Both the position numbers and the translations under genes were made by a program. The notes beneath the pieces are model-generated. The model saw nothing but the letters and a program-made list of their open reading frames with translations, ran no database searches and was not told the origin of the DNA. Below are positions 39,301 to 54,300 of a stretch of 64,000 bases of DNA, in pieces. The first letter of the stretch is position 1. The number at the start of each line of letters is the position of its first letter. The stretch is from Aplidium turbinatum (taxonomy: Eukaryota; Chordata; Ascidiacea; Aplousobranchia; Polyclinidae), in contig OU964928.1 in assembly GCA_918807975.1 (NCBI GenBank), forward strand, positions 15,521,823-15,585,822. Reading direction: 5' to 3'.

Positions 39301-42300
39301 AACAGAGCGGAACCGAGTCGGAACCGGAAGCGGTGTATCAGGAGAGAAAGAGAAGAAGAGAAAATGAGTATCAAAAAGAGATAGACAATTTAAAGGTTAG
39401 ATTTTTTGATGAATCTTCTGGTGAAATCTTGTCCGAATCGGAATGGTATATGGGCTATGTATTTCAGACCAAAACTCAAATATGCAAGCTTGAATTCTGC
39501 TTGAACCACACAATTTATTAGAAGGCTAAAATAGGGCGGTTGCCAAATATTTTGAAGGAATCGATTTGAAAAAAACGCTGGTTTAAAAATGTAAGACTGT
39601 ATTCAATAAACTCATCTTTTCAAAATAAAATTCGAAATTTGATTTTATCGTTGTTTCATTTGTTGTCAGTGCAAGGTGTGACGTAAAATTGTCTTCAATG
39701 TCGCAATTTGGAACAAACCTACAAGAAAACGAGATTTATCAACTTTTTTAAATATTTTTTTAAAGTTGCATCTACAAGAGACGGAATGTCTCGTTGTGGC
39801 CCACAAAAACAACTTACACCATGTGGAAAGTTTGAATGAAGATTTGCGTTTATCAAATGCCAAGTTGCATGACCAAATCGAGCAGTTGGAGAAAGACGCT
39901 CGCCTTCCTAACCATCCAGTGATCCAAAGTGTTTGCGCTGAAATGCGTGAATCCGCGTGAGTTACTTTTGGGTTTAATTTTTATATTCCACGTCCAAAAC
40001 TGAAAGTATGTTCAAGCCGCATTAAGCCAAACAAACAAGATGATAAGCAGAAAAATAAATCCAAATCTTTGCTACAGTGGAGCCGGTAGAGGGGGGCAGG
40101 CGGGCAGCTGCCCCCCAATGTTTTGGGCATCATCTTTTTTTCTTTTTTTTTATTATTACCAACTGAAGTTGCAAGGAGGGGGGGGGGAGGGGGTTAAAGG
40201 TTCTCTTTTATTTTAAACCTGCTCTTCTTGCTGCTGTTATTATTACGATTTTGTGATTCTATTCACGTACTTCGCCTGCTGCCTGTCACGTAACAGTTGT
40301 TACCGGCTGTTTAGCAGATTGGATTTTGCCTGGTTCTTGAGTGGTGGCAGTGCATACAGCAGTAGGTTCATTCATGGACTTCTAAATAGTAGCATCTGGA
40401 CTGGAAACTCAGTGGGCAACATGAGGCCAAACAGTTGGTACTTCAGTTGGCCCACAGTGGGCCAACAGGGTTAGTTACTTGGCTGTTGGCCCACTGTTGG
40501 CCAACTGTTGTACCAACTGTTTGGCCTCATGTTGCCCACTGAGTTTCCAGTCCAGATGCTACTATTTAGAAGTCCATGGTTCATTGTTTCAAGGATATAA
40601 TGTAGATTTAACTCAACGAAGTTTACTAAAGTAATACAGTAAGTAACCAGTGGTTTGATGACTATCTCTGGCTGGAGTATTCAGAAGCTAAGGATGCCAC
40701 ATTTTGCTTTCCCTGTCGAGTTTTCAACAGCTTGGTATGTTATAGTCCTGTTAATATTAGTTAAAGTTTATTCTATTAAACTACAATTATGCTCCATCGG
40801 TGTTAAATGATTTTTTATTCTTAATGTTTCTTTATCCTATCCACGAAGATTTTATGCGCAATATAATGACGATAAAGTTTAAAACACAAAATGAGCGAAC
40901 AATTATATTATATATATACGTATTAAGATGCAAAAAATGCGGTATGACGAAATAATGCAACTAATGTCAACATGTTCCTACGTTTTTTCGACGTTAAAAT
41001 ACATTTCACTTGTAGTTAAATTCTTTTCTCATTCTTTTATTTCTGAGGATATTGCGTTGCTTATTGCCTTTAAATTGGAACACTTGCGTCCCTGCGAGCA
41101 AGATTGTGCATTTTTTACATCGATTCAACGCCCTACAACGTTGAATCGATGTAAAATCAGCAGATTTAGCTGGCTGAGGCTGACGTTATAATTGATTATT
41201 TTTACTTTCAGTGAAGCTTGTTTTTACGTCTAATAAACGTAGAAACATGTTGACTTTAACTGTATTGTTCCGTCATACTGCATTTTTGGCATCTTAATAA
41301 GAAATATAAAAATTGTTCTCTAATGTTGTGTTTTAAACTTATCATTTGATATTGTGCATTTTCCTGATAAAATCTTCGTGGATAGGAAGAAGAAATATTA
41401 ACAATAAAAAACCATTTAACACCGGCTGAGTATTTATTGCAGTTGAACTACGCCCGGTGGCCGTCACAGTATATTTATTCCATTAACTTTTATTAACCTC
41501 AATTCTCACAATGTCATAGGCTACGCAATACGCATGTGACCGCCTCTGCGTTTGATATATCTACTATGTCAGGGCTACTCAACTGGCGGACCGCGGTCCG
41601 AATCCGGACCTTCTGGGTGTTGAAGGTGCCAAGGTGGACCTCGGGCTTCTGGAAGAATAACCTCATTGCCACATTTTAGGGCCTCTTTAAACAGATTTTC
41701 ATTAGGGAATAGCAATTTTTTGTGATTATCGAAGGAGCTGGGGGCTTGGCCCCCAGACCCCCCAACGCTTTGCCGTCTTTTCTGATGTGCGATCCACACA
41801 GCTACACTACAAAGAAGCACAATTCATTTTTTCATTTTTTATTTCTTTGTTTGTGTCAGACAAAAATCCAATCGTGTTACATACTACCTGAAAAGTGTTT
41901 CGGTGCTCGTAGGCTACTGGTTGTTTAATTTTCGTGGTTGCATATGAAATATTCACCGGACCGCAAAAATATTCAACTTGTCAAAATGGACCTTTGCTAA
42001 CATTAGTTGAGTAGCCCTGTACTATGTTTTGACATCTGTATTTTCCAAGTATGGAAAAACGTTTTCACAGCGTTTCAGTACAGTATTTGATAATTTCTCT
42101 GTCAACTAACAGACTACTCAAAATCATGAGGCATATTTAACTAACAGACTGTTGGATAATCAGAAAGTGCATTTGCACAGTAAAAAATGGTTTTTCAATC
42201 TGGAAAAAAGCTACGCAGAATTTCGCTAGCCACGGCAGTTGCAAGTCCCATACGGAATCAAACTGTAATTTAGTTTGAATTTTATTTTTTTCAACAAATC

Positions 42301-45300
42301 AGACATGTCAAAAATGTGGGACTTTTGGTAGGCTATGTTGCAGTAGACACTAGACAATAGCAGTAGAAAATAAGAGAAATTAAATAGTATATCACTGTCT
42401 TGCATGTCTTGCACCAGTGGCGTAGCCAAGAGAGGGGGGTTTGGGGGTTTCAATCTTTCAAATTGAATTTACGGATGTTAATACATTGTTTACAAGAAAA
42501 GCTTTAGCCCATGATGTAATTTCACGTCAAACTGTGCAAGGATGCAAGCCATCTATAACTGCTGACATCGCTTGTTCGATCTAGATTAACGTCTTTAAAC
42601 AGCTATTCGTTATACAAAACTTGAATATATCAGAAATAAAGTAACTTCATTGTCTCAAAGCTTTTTGTTTGACACGAGTTTTCATCAAGATGTATGACGT
42701 TACATTTTCTAAACTTTGGGTTGACTAAGCATAAAAGTTAGTGACTTACCGGAATAAGATCCATTTTTGCATCAACCAAGGAGAAAATTGATAAATAATA
42801 AAACTGTAATATTCTCGCAAAAAAAAGCAATCAACCTATGTCTCTAAAACAAAGTTTGCCTAATTTTAAACGAAACTGCATTAAAAGAGCGAGTTTTGCC
42901 AATACTAAACATTTAAATATCTCAGCCTGGAATTAGCAACAAGAAAACATAGAGACTTAGCTTTATTTCCGAAAAATGCTGAAGAAAACATGATCTTATC
43001 CTTTTGCTATGCCACCGGACAACTCCATTTTACAGGAATATTCATACTCACAATTTTGTTCAAAATGCTCTCAGAATACACTAAACTGAAAGTAATTTTT
43101 CAAAATTTTCTGGGGGAGGCCTCCCAGACCCCCACCGCTAAATGTCGCCTTCGGCGAACACGCCATCAGGCTTCGCCCACCGGCCGTCAACACTCCCTCC
43201 CCCCTTTCAAAATTTCTGACTACGTTACTGTCTTGCACTGTCAATATTTTGCCCCCCCCCCATTGCTGAAGGTGTGGCGGCGCCACTGCTTTGCTACAAT
43301 GTGCATAAGCAGGTGTTTGAGCCGTTATTTACATGTCTAGCACGGCCTAATCCTCCATATTGATTGTTGTAACAAAGAAACCGTTAGCAAAATTTTCTTA
43401 CATAGATGAGGGGTAGTTTGTCAGGTAGGTCTAAGCATAATTATTGTGTTTGAGGGTTTTGTTTACAATTTGTTATGACGGTAATGAAACCTTTGTTTAA
43501 CAAACAGTCGATACAACTTTACTTATTTCATGCGTGTCACTTTGCCTTTCTAAAACTGTTTATCTTGCACCAATATAAATGGCATAAATAGCTCTTGCCC
43601 CCCCCGCTGTAAGCAGCTTATGATACTTCCTTCTGTCATTTGTTGTTAAATTTGTTTGTTAGTTTGTATCAAGCTGCTGCAACCGAAGAATACAAGACTC
43701 CAGCAGGGACGTGGACTGAGAGAGAAACTTTTCCGCTCGACCGAGTGGTTGAGGTTTTGTGCGAGAAAGTGTTGGAAACCGAACAAGCGATCGCAAACAA
43801 AAAAGTAAATGTTTTATTTTCATTTGTCGGAAGACGCAAAGATACCCACTCTACGTTCTATGAGCTAGATCTAGACTGGTTCTAGGTTGTTGTATTTGTA
43901 TGTCTGGTAGGCAGATGATGAACGTGATACTGCTAGGAAAATATTATTTTATCTGCAAGCGTTTTTCATCCAAAGCCAAGGGAGGAGAACCTGGCCAATC
44001 AGCTACCATCATGAAATAGTGGTGACCAAGAACGTACTTGTCGAGTGTTCCATTGGCGTCTACTGTATAGTATATAGATTACAAAGATTGTCTCTCAAAA
44101 CTAGGAAGGACAAAATTATTGACAACTAACCGATGGCATTGGCATAAGCTTACTTTGCTGTTTCTAAGTAGATAGTGTCAAATTGGCAAGCCTACTCAAA
44201 GCGTTGTTCATTTTCAGCAATACACTGTCATTTGCGATGCAAGTTACTGCATACATGCAAACATTCATTACTGTGTATTTGGTAGAATGTTTTTTTTTTT
44301 TTTTGTTAAATGAAAATGTGTGATTTTATTGCTTCTTTATCTTTATGCTTTGTAAACGACGGTTCCTTATGTAGCCTAATCTTTTTGTTTACATGGTTTG
44401 TTCTTTATTAGCTCCAAAGCGAAGAACTGTCAAGCACACTTGATGAATTGCGTGAGCAGTTATGGTCATTGCAGCAAAAAAATACATGCCTAGAACAAGA
44501 GGTATGGCTTTGTTAATTCCTTTATTTGTCACTTTATGTACATGAACCTACTGTCACGAGTTTAATGTAGCCCATGACTATTTGAGGCATTGCCACTATG
44601 TGTAGTTTTACGTAATTATTTTGTAAGAAAATTTCTCCAGCCTTTTATATTTTTCAAATCTGAGGTATCTTTTTAAATGATCGTCACTCGTTCCTGCATA
44701 TTTTTATTTGCGTTTGTTTTAAATGCCCCTGTATTTGAGATAAATAAAACCGAAATACTACTCATCAGATGCCAAGTCGTTTTCACAATTCTTCAACATT
44801 TATTGGTACACCAATTCTGAATTTGGATATTTTCTCATGTAATGTATCCTTCACATTTATGTTTTTGTAAGGCATTGGGTGCTTCAAAGCGTGTGGAAAA
44901 ATCCGAAAAGGAATTAGATGATTCTAGCAACAAAGTTAAGGCATTGGAGAGTCTTCTATCTATGAATGAAGCTAATTCTAAAGAAAGCTTGAGGAGGTAA
45001 CTAATAAACCAAAGGTGTATATGTATTTTCTATTTTGATGAAGCATTCAGGTTTGACATGTATGTCATGAGCAGTGGGTCCAAGGGGGGGAGGGGGATTG
45101 AGGCGATCACCCCCTACTAAAACACAGTAAAATAACTGTTTACGGTGTTTTTGCATAGTTGGATTAATGTAGACTAGTAAACTTACACATCATTGTGTAT
45201 TGTTAAAATCCCCCCTCCCCCTTAAAACTACTTCCTGGATCCACCCCTGGTTTGAGTTGATAAAGCAGTGTTGATCTTGTAGTACAGAGATATAAAATGT

Positions 45301-48300
45301 TTTAAAACAATTATGCAGCAAAGAGGAAGACGCAGAAAAACTCCAGGCGCAACTTCTATCTCTGTCATTGGATTTGGAAGCAAGGAGAGAAGAGATCGCA
45401 AATGTCGAAAGAGCTCGAATGTTGGAAACAGATCAATATGAAAAGCAACTCGGAGACATGCAGAGACATTTTTCAGATATTTCCAAGAAGCTGGATGATA
45501 AGGTATACTTTTGTTTTGATTGTATTGCTGTCACTCGACAAAACAGATGTTGTACCAATGTGATCGTTATTCTTTGACAGCTTATCAATTATATTTTTAA
45601 GAATAGAAAGACAGATCGTTTTCTCTAAAAACGCAAAAGTATATTTTCTGCATTTGTAATAGATGTAAATATATGTTACAAATGTCATTTTGTCAAATAT
45701 CATCAAAACTACAGTATTTACATTTTGATGATCCCATCGTTATCTCCAAATTAATTTTCAAGACAATTTACAGAAGATGACCATTTTAAACTGGTTTATG
45801 TCAGTTGCATTCCTATTTAGCTGAGTGACAGTAAATGCGTTAAACTAGGTTTATTCCTTCAACGCAGTACTACAAGTTGTAATTTACAACCACAACTATT
45901 GAGTATATACTTTACAATGAAAAGAAGGCTAACTGGTTCTGCATTTCTGAATGTCTCTTTTGCGTTGCTTTAAAAATCTCTAGTTATTTTAAAAAAGAGC
46001 AGATTTTACAACAAGCTGTCTTTTAATGGTCTTGTTAAGCAACTTATAATAAAATCTACTGAAATAAAGCGTCAGAAATCTTCTTGCCACCCTGCATTTC
46101 AAGCAGGCAATCAAATTTCATTTTTGGTAAATAACTTGTTCATTCGTCTTGTTGCAGTTGCATGAGTCTGAAGACTTATTGAACAAAACTCAACTTTTCG
46201 AGAGTCGATGTAACGAAACAGCAGAAGAGTTGAATAAGAAAAGTGAGGAAGTTACAGATTTACAATTAAAAGTGGACGACTTGCGACGGGAAAACAAAGA
46301 AAAAGCGAAATTAGCTGAGCAATCTATGATTGGTTAGTAAATGGTTCAAAATATGGAACTTTCATTATTTTTACGCGTTATGATGTTGTGTGAACGTTGG
46401 ATCATAGCAAGCGCTTTGTTTGATGGAACGAAGTAAAGATAGGTATCCCCTTAGTGGAATTATTGTAAAAAACACCATTTTCAAGTAGCCTATAGCGGTT
46501 TTCCTTTTCATGATATTGTGCCTGGTTTCTAATGATGGCGCGCTTTCAAAGTGATTTTTGGAAAGCCTTGCTGTGATAATTTTTCTTTACACACTACAAG
46601 ATATAGCCTAACCATCAAATTGCCGAGGCGCTATTTGGTGATGCACCCGTATTCCGTAATTTGCATTTAACCATATCTTGGTTTTAGACTTTGAATCAGT
46701 ATTGCAATTTTCAGAAAATCAAAAGTTATCCAAAGACCTAAACTCGACTGTACAAATCCAATTTGATACAATCGATCATCTGAAAAACCAAATCAGCAGC
46801 TTGGAAGAGAACACTAACCATCTGAGAGAAACGATGGCCAGCAGAGGTAAGGAATTTTGTCATAGTCAAATCCAGTCTATGACAACAAAAGTAAAAGCGT
46901 TTTTCAACTTGTAATTTGAATCTTTTTTAACAGATCAAAACATCGTGAGCTTGAGTGGAGAGTTGAGTGAAAAAGAAGAGCAGATTGAGGTCCTGAGCGC
47001 AAGAGTAGAAGAGTTAGTTCAAACGGAAGAGGCTCTCAAGACCACAATGGACACCGCTGACGACATCATTGCCGAGAGAGAAAAACAACATATCGACGAA
47101 GTCGAAAAATTAAAAGATGGCTTAAACCAGTAAGCTGATATTCAAATCGTTATCGCTGGTGATTTAACTTACTGCCTTTTTCAGACATTGACCTACTTTG
47201 TTTATTCTTCTAAAGGTATTTAATTTTGTTGTACGTCTAGATGTAAGCCTTGGCTTCTTTTAACATGTAGTTGTAGTCTTTCAGTCTACGCTTACTATAA
47301 GCGACGTGAAAGGTAAACTATTGTCAAAACTTTTGTTACAAATATACCTATATTGTTACGGCAATGCAAACATTTTGCTGATGGTAAATCTCGACTCTAG
47401 AACTTTGTCAAAAGCTCGCTGTGCGGAAATGACGAGCGAAGAATTACACAACGAAATAGCTGATCTGGATGACGTTATCAAGACACTGAGGTCGGAGATT
47501 GAAGGGTTGAGAAAGGATGAGAACGACGTAGCGTTCCAAATCGAAAAAATGGAGGTAATCTCTTTGCATACTTGTTGGCCATGATTGAAAAGAAAGAGCA
47601 AAAAATTATAACTTATGATGTGATGTGATAAGTCGTGTAAATTTGGTGATAAGCAGATCCTTAGAAGGACCGACACTATCATAGTATAAAACATTTTGTA
47701 TTTTGATCAAAAGACATACATTTTCTCCATGTGAATTGTGAAGTAGACCCTTGTGATAGATCAGTGGTGGGCAAGAACTTTCTGTAGATAAATTCCCACA
47801 CACAAAACCAAACAAACAATTTTGTTCAGCATATGGCTTCACTCGGCGACAAAATATAAACAACGTGACGTCACTCTACAATACCAAAGTTCGTCTTGTT
47901 GCATGGGAAACTGCTTGCAGGGTGTAATGAAACTTTGAGTGAAATCTTTTGTTTTCGACATATTCTTCTTGATATTGTAACCGTTTAAACCAATTTCACG
48001 TTTAGAAAAAAACAATTTTGTCTAGATGGAACGGGCGCTCATGGACACAAGTCTTGACAATGCGCGCGAAGAAACTAGTGAGCTGGTTGAAACTAACCAA
48101 GCTCTGATGCAAGAGAATGCTGAGTTAAACGAGACAATAGAGGAGATGCAACTGGCAATGGCGAAGCTTAACACTCAACTTTCAAAATACCGTGAGCAGA
48201 GCGATAAATATGCTCAGGAGATAACAGAAAGAGAAACGGAAATTGAAAGCGTGAAGGATGAAAATTTGAGAATCCGCAAACAATTGGATCAACAAATGCC

Positions 48301-51300
48301 AACAGACCAATTTTCTCAATCACCGAAACGCTCTGGAAACACGGACGGAGCAATCGAGTAATATAAAATATAACCATAGTCTTTATGAACTTAATAAACT
48401 CATCACAATTTGTTGAATTTAAAACTAATGTTTATCCATGATATAAAGAAACAACTTTGTCTCAAAACGTTGAAGTTTAAGACGTAAAATACTAGTTTAC
48501 AAAACGTGTTGTCAATAAGCCGTGTTTCCCATAATTAGCCTACCATACTATAATTTCGTAGCGAAGCTTACTTAGATGAAAAAACAATATATTTGCATTA
48601 ATGCTATGATTTTGTCTTTAGTCTTGAAAGTGAATTAGAAGATGCGAAGTCCCAGCTTTCTCATGTGCATGGATTGTTGGAAAAGTTCCGAATTGACAAA
48701 ATCCATCTTGAAAATGAAATTCGGAGAATGCAAGAAGATTATCATGGTCACTACCACATGGCTTTGTTCTCACCTAAAGAGCCGGCCATTCAAGAAGAAG
48801 GAGAACTGTCTTCGTCTGCTCGAGAATATGGCAGTGAATTATATTCCCAGAGAACATTGTCAGAAGGTCATTTGCCGGAGCTATCAGCTGAACAACTATC
48901 TGCTCATTTGCAAGTGGGTATTGGTTTGGCAATGTCTTTAGCTGACAAAAATTTGGATTCTTAGTCATTGCTCCAGTTGCAAATTAACCCAAAATGACTT
49001 TTTAGAATTGGAATATACCAATTGTATAATGCTTCTGTATATTTAGTTTGCATCGCTTTAATATTTACTGTAGATTAAAATTTTCACAGTTTTCTTAGAG
49101 TATTATAATGTATATCGCATATTATATATAACAACACATGATACAGGAATAAAGGTGAGATTTCTTTTGCAGCAGGTTGATCATGTTTGATTTTCTGCTT
49201 TTACCTCCCTCCATGTTGTTCTATCCTATTGTTACTTTCCTTCTTCGCAAAATACTAAGTAGTAAAAAAATTTAAATTTCAGGAAGAATCGTTATCTTTG
49301 CGATCTGAAAACGAAGTTCTACGATCAAAAATTGCATCTCTAGAAGGAAGTATCACTGAAATGACTGAACGGTTGGTACCAAAGCTAGAATTAGGAAGCA
49401 TCGCTGATGAGAGTGACGCAAAGCATAAGGCCAGTCATGGTAATGATGACGACACTGGTCGTTACGTGGAAGACATCGACACCACTCGCGCTTCTGGAAC
49501 GGCGACAGTTCAAAAGTTGGAGGAAAAACTTCACATGTCTGAAGAAGCTGGTGCGAAACTTTTAATGCAAGTAAGACATGTTGTATTTGTGTGCGTGAAA
49601 GAGGGATCTTATTTTAAAAGTAAGCTAATCTTTTGTTCCACCAGTACACTTGCAAAACCTCATTTTTGACAAAAATCAACGTCCAAAGTGCGTACATCCT
49701 TATTTTGCTAGTTACTACACTTCAGATGATCAGAAGTTTCGCATAATTGTCTTTCTTGCTGCAGTAAAAGCAAGTGCTACAGTAATAAAAAATTTATTAA
49801 AGATTTTCTTCATACTTCAACACAGCATGTCCATGCACGTCTTTGCTGGAGACCTTTTTTGTTTTCGAGAAGGTCACTCTCACCACAGGATATAAACTAT
49901 ACTGCGGCTACAGATCTATAAAAACACTGAACAAATTGCTTTTACCATGTTTTGTTTAATTGAAAATTTTGTTTTCTTCAATTGAATTTTATTGCCACAA
50001 TGTTTGCGAAGACTCAATAAAACATTAATTTTTTACCAAGCCATCCCTGTATGAGGCTTACGTTGGAAGTGTCTTGCACTCAACAGTAGCGTTTGCTCCA
50101 ATGGCAATATAAAGTTATCAGATTATTGAGAAATTGTAGTCTAAATTCTAAACTGTAGGATGTAGGTTCGTTCTTTAGTTTTGTGGAGTACTAAAGTGAA
50201 AACAGAATAACCACAGCCAGATTATTATGAATAGGTTTTATGAGAAAAAATCACATTAGAAATTAAGCTTTGGATTCTTTACGGCTATTGGTAGGTCCAA
50301 GAAATGGAAGAAGAAGCTAACGTGCTGAGGAGCAATCTGCAAGATCTCTCAGATCAAAACAACACTTTACAGAAGCAATTCTTTGGGACAATCAGTGAAA
50401 ACTTTCAAACACAGGTTTGGTTGCTTCGTAAGCTATTTTTTTATTTATTGAAAACAAAAAAGTCTGGAAAAGATTTTAACGGTAATTGTTACTATCGTTT
50501 ACTTCTTGCCGGCTGTCTGGCTGTAACCTTACTCCATTGAACGATGAAATTTTCCTCCGTTTGAGAACCTTTGAGTTAGAGAAAATCTTTGATGGTCATT
50601 GTTGAAAAAATAATCAAACTATTTTTGTTCTTATCTGGAAAGAGTTAATTAGAATAATTAGAAGAGACAGGATGCGATTGATTATGTAATAGAATATGTT
50701 AATCCACAAAGTAGCAATTGGTTGTTCATCCTAAGCATATTCGCTAGCCCAGCAAAACATTTTTTTCGCATATTTGAAATTCCACAAATATTTATTGAAA
50801 TAAATTTAATTCGGTGATACAATAATGAACTGTCTTTGCAAAGGTTGACGAGCTTTCTTTGGCAAATGCGTCACTGAAAGAAGTCCTACAAAAAAAAGAT
50901 GAAAATCTCGATGAAGTCAAAGAAGAACTTTCGCAAATTTCAGCCGCTGAAAGCCAATTGCGACACAGGTTTGTAAAAGCTATGTATTTTCTCCTTTTTT
51001 TTTGATGGACTTATTCATTTTCAGTAGGCTACTACAGTATATACAGACTGACCAGTCACAAAAACAATTAATTTTCAAAGTGACGTTTTGCTATGAACAA
51101 CATCGAAATCTTCTGTGTTTTCTATCAACACTTGCGCCGTTTGAACACGTCATACCATCAAACAGATACACAACTTACAAGATGCCGTCCTACGTTGCGT
51201 GACAACTGACAACGCGTTATGTGCTGTGCGTCCATCGTTGTAAACTTGACGCATAAACTATCCGTAAAACTTTAACTAGTGTATGAGCAAACACGCTGCC

Positions 51301-54300
51301 GGAGAATATTATCTAAGAAGTTTTATTATAACTTTGCTATGGCGTGAGTAATCTCTTATACAATTTAGCGTTATCATTGCTTAAAGAATATTTTACAACA
51401 AGGCAGCGATGATACGCGTACTCAACAGTAGGCTATAGTTTTGTGTTACTGGACGGATAATGATAAGTACTATGCCAGCTTGCTTTAACTCACCATTACA
51501 AGACTATAGACGACAGATCAGCTTCAAATTAGATAACTCGGTGATTTATGTGCATCAGATACAAGGAAGTTCAAGGCGTAGCAGAGGAATTACGTCAGCA
51601 GCTTCAACAAGCTGAGACCGACAACCACGACCTCCAGCAAAGATTACTTGATCTCGATGATGAATACCGAAACATGATGCAACACGATGAAGGGCAAGAG
51701 AAGGTACAATGCTGCTTAGTGAAAATTTTCACCATAAAGTTTTTCGCAAGTTTTATTTACGGCAGTATTGAGGAATAGAATAGAGTAATGCGCAAAAGAA
51801 CATGTCATCCTGTCATTTTATACTAGCGATTTATTATCCTTGGAATTTGTGGTATATCTGACCTCAAAATTAGTCGTTTTTGGTTTAAAAAATGTAATGC
51901 AGCTATAGGTCTACTTGTTCTGAGTAACAAAAATTAGCCTTGATGTAACGGATACTGGAAACTATTGGATTAAAGACAGCGTTATGAATGACCATGTTCT
52001 TGTGATGGCTGGTTAGCCGAATAGGCCAAAGATTATTGTCAGTATGCCATTGTGCTTGGTACTCATGTTTGCTTTGGGTGATCGTTTGGAAAAGTTGACG
52101 GAAAAGCGGTTTTAGTGTGTGCCATGTGAAGCCCAAGCTTGGCCAAGTCCGGGCTCGTTGCAAACGCTTTTAAATATCAGAAAAACTTGTTTGTTTTTCT
52201 GCTTGGAACCACATTTGCCAACGCGGTATTGCGATGGTCTTTCAAGCAATATCGTTGAGCTTCGTTTTTGCGCCTTCCTTGGCGTGGCCTTTTGTTGATC
52301 TGCTATGAATGATGTTGGAGGAATTAATAGCTTAACTTTGTATTTCTTTAGGTTTTCAATCGCATTGTGATTTTTCAACTATTCACTATTGAGCGTTGAG
52401 TGAAAAGCTTAATATCTCGCAGTGCTGGCTCAATTCGTCTAGATTTATAATACAGACCTTAACGTCACAGTAGCGCCAACGCGACCCTAAAGAGAGGAAA
52501 CAACGTTTAGATTGAAGAGGAATGTAGAGTTTAAAGTGGATAAGCTGAAAACAGGGCAGAAAAATCAGCAACGAATGAAATGTTATGTTTGAGTGTTGTA
52601 GGCCTATGTACAACTTCATTGTTCAATGGTATTTAATAAAAATCGAAATGAATGAGAAAATACCGGAATGAAAATGTAGTTTTAGTCAATTAAGTTTAAG
52701 TCAATGGATATCTACAGAAACACCTTACAAGTTATTGTCATCACAACAGCAGCTGAGGCGCATTGCTATGGTTCTAATGTGCCAGTTGGGAATTGTTTAT
52801 TTTTTAGTAATTTATTTAAAAAGTAAGCCAATCTTGTCGAAAAACCTTGTTTTATCTTCTTGGCACGCCACTCTTTGATGAACGAAAATCCAAATAAGTT
52901 GCTCTACAGAACAGAGTATTATCTTTACATAGAGCAATATGATACGGTACGTGAGGTGTTTGAATAAAGTAACCGAAAGCTACTTTCTATTTTGAAATCG
53001 ATCCTAATATTTTATTGTGAAGCTAGCTTTGTAGTAAGAACACAATACGAATGTTGTATGTTTGACTTTGCTGGGATTTCGCTAAGTATATGCGTAGTAA
53101 TTGTGCAGGTGTTTAAAAAATATTATTGTAAAGGTAAGTGCAAAGGTAAAAAGCTTTCGCCCAGTGTTGATTCAGTTGCTCTCAGGCGCTTCTCAATCAT
53201 TCACAATCTCGAAACGTGACAAATGAAAAGTTGAGATTCGTTCTGAGTTTACTTTATCTTATAGACCACTACCCCTCCTAAAAGTGAGTCCCATACTTGA
53301 ACCCAAGCATCGGGTGATGAGAATGTAAGGTTGTCATCATGCTAAGTTTTCGGCACTAACGAGAGTAGGGTGGCCAGCTTCTCTCACTCTCTCTCTCTCT
53401 CTCTCACTCTCTCTCTCGGCGGCCTCCTTTCCTTCAGCATCTGCGTTCACCCAATTTATTACTCCCTGGGTAGACGCCCCCTACTAGATGACAAGAAAAT
53501 ACGGCTGGCAAGAATATTTGAATACTAACTTTTGGGTTGATCTAAACGTTTGGTGAATGTAATAAGAAGCTAAGAGTAAATATCCAATTTCGATTTATAT
53601 TTGCACTCCGCTTTTACACAGTATTGAGAGGCTGTAGTTTGCTTATTTTGTCTTGACATTATGAGTTTGTGTGTTTGTGAAAGAAGGGCGGAGTTTATTA
53701 AAACTGAGAAAAATAGTCTCACAGCTTTTAAATTACTATTTAACTTCAATGAGAAAAGGTTAAAAGTTATGTCTTATCTAAAAAGAAGTTACTGAGACAT
53801 TTTTTTCACACTGTTAGTTTGATTTAAGTGCAATGTTTAACGACGTTGAAGTAGTGTATGTTGATGTATTGTCAACTCTGTTACTACAACTGCGACTACG
53901 CCCATTCAAAACTTAGCGTACGGCAGAACAATTGCTTTATCAGCTGTTTTTACATAGAAAGGCCTTTTCTTTTGTTGTTTTTGCTCTATTATCCGGATTT
54001 GTTTAAAAAACGTATTGTACAGAACCCTGGATATGACGACATGAAACAGATGACCTCAGACGTCTCTGCGCAGACTTTGTCTATTGGAGAACTTTTGCAG
54101 GAGATAAGGGAAGGCAGACAGGGCAAGAAGATTGGAAATGTTGTAGAGAACGGAAACGCAGACACTGGTAAATTCTACTTGTTACGATTACGTTGTTGCG
54201 TCAAAATTTGTTTGGTCATTCACGTCTGTACACTGGAGTGGCGTCAGATAAGTTTTACAAATTAACATTCTTATATTGAAGTGAAAACAATCTGCCTGAG

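Noticed and set aside
43238-43288. Right end gtggcggcgccactg as the true end of the 42.4-kb hAT
   Set aside because: The perfect duplication tcttgcac places the end at 43,230. The later motif probably belongs to another, older element.
53378-53417. (TC)n tract as a regulatory GAGA-type site
   Set aside because: Simple microsatellite inside a 2.3-kb intron, with no supporting context.
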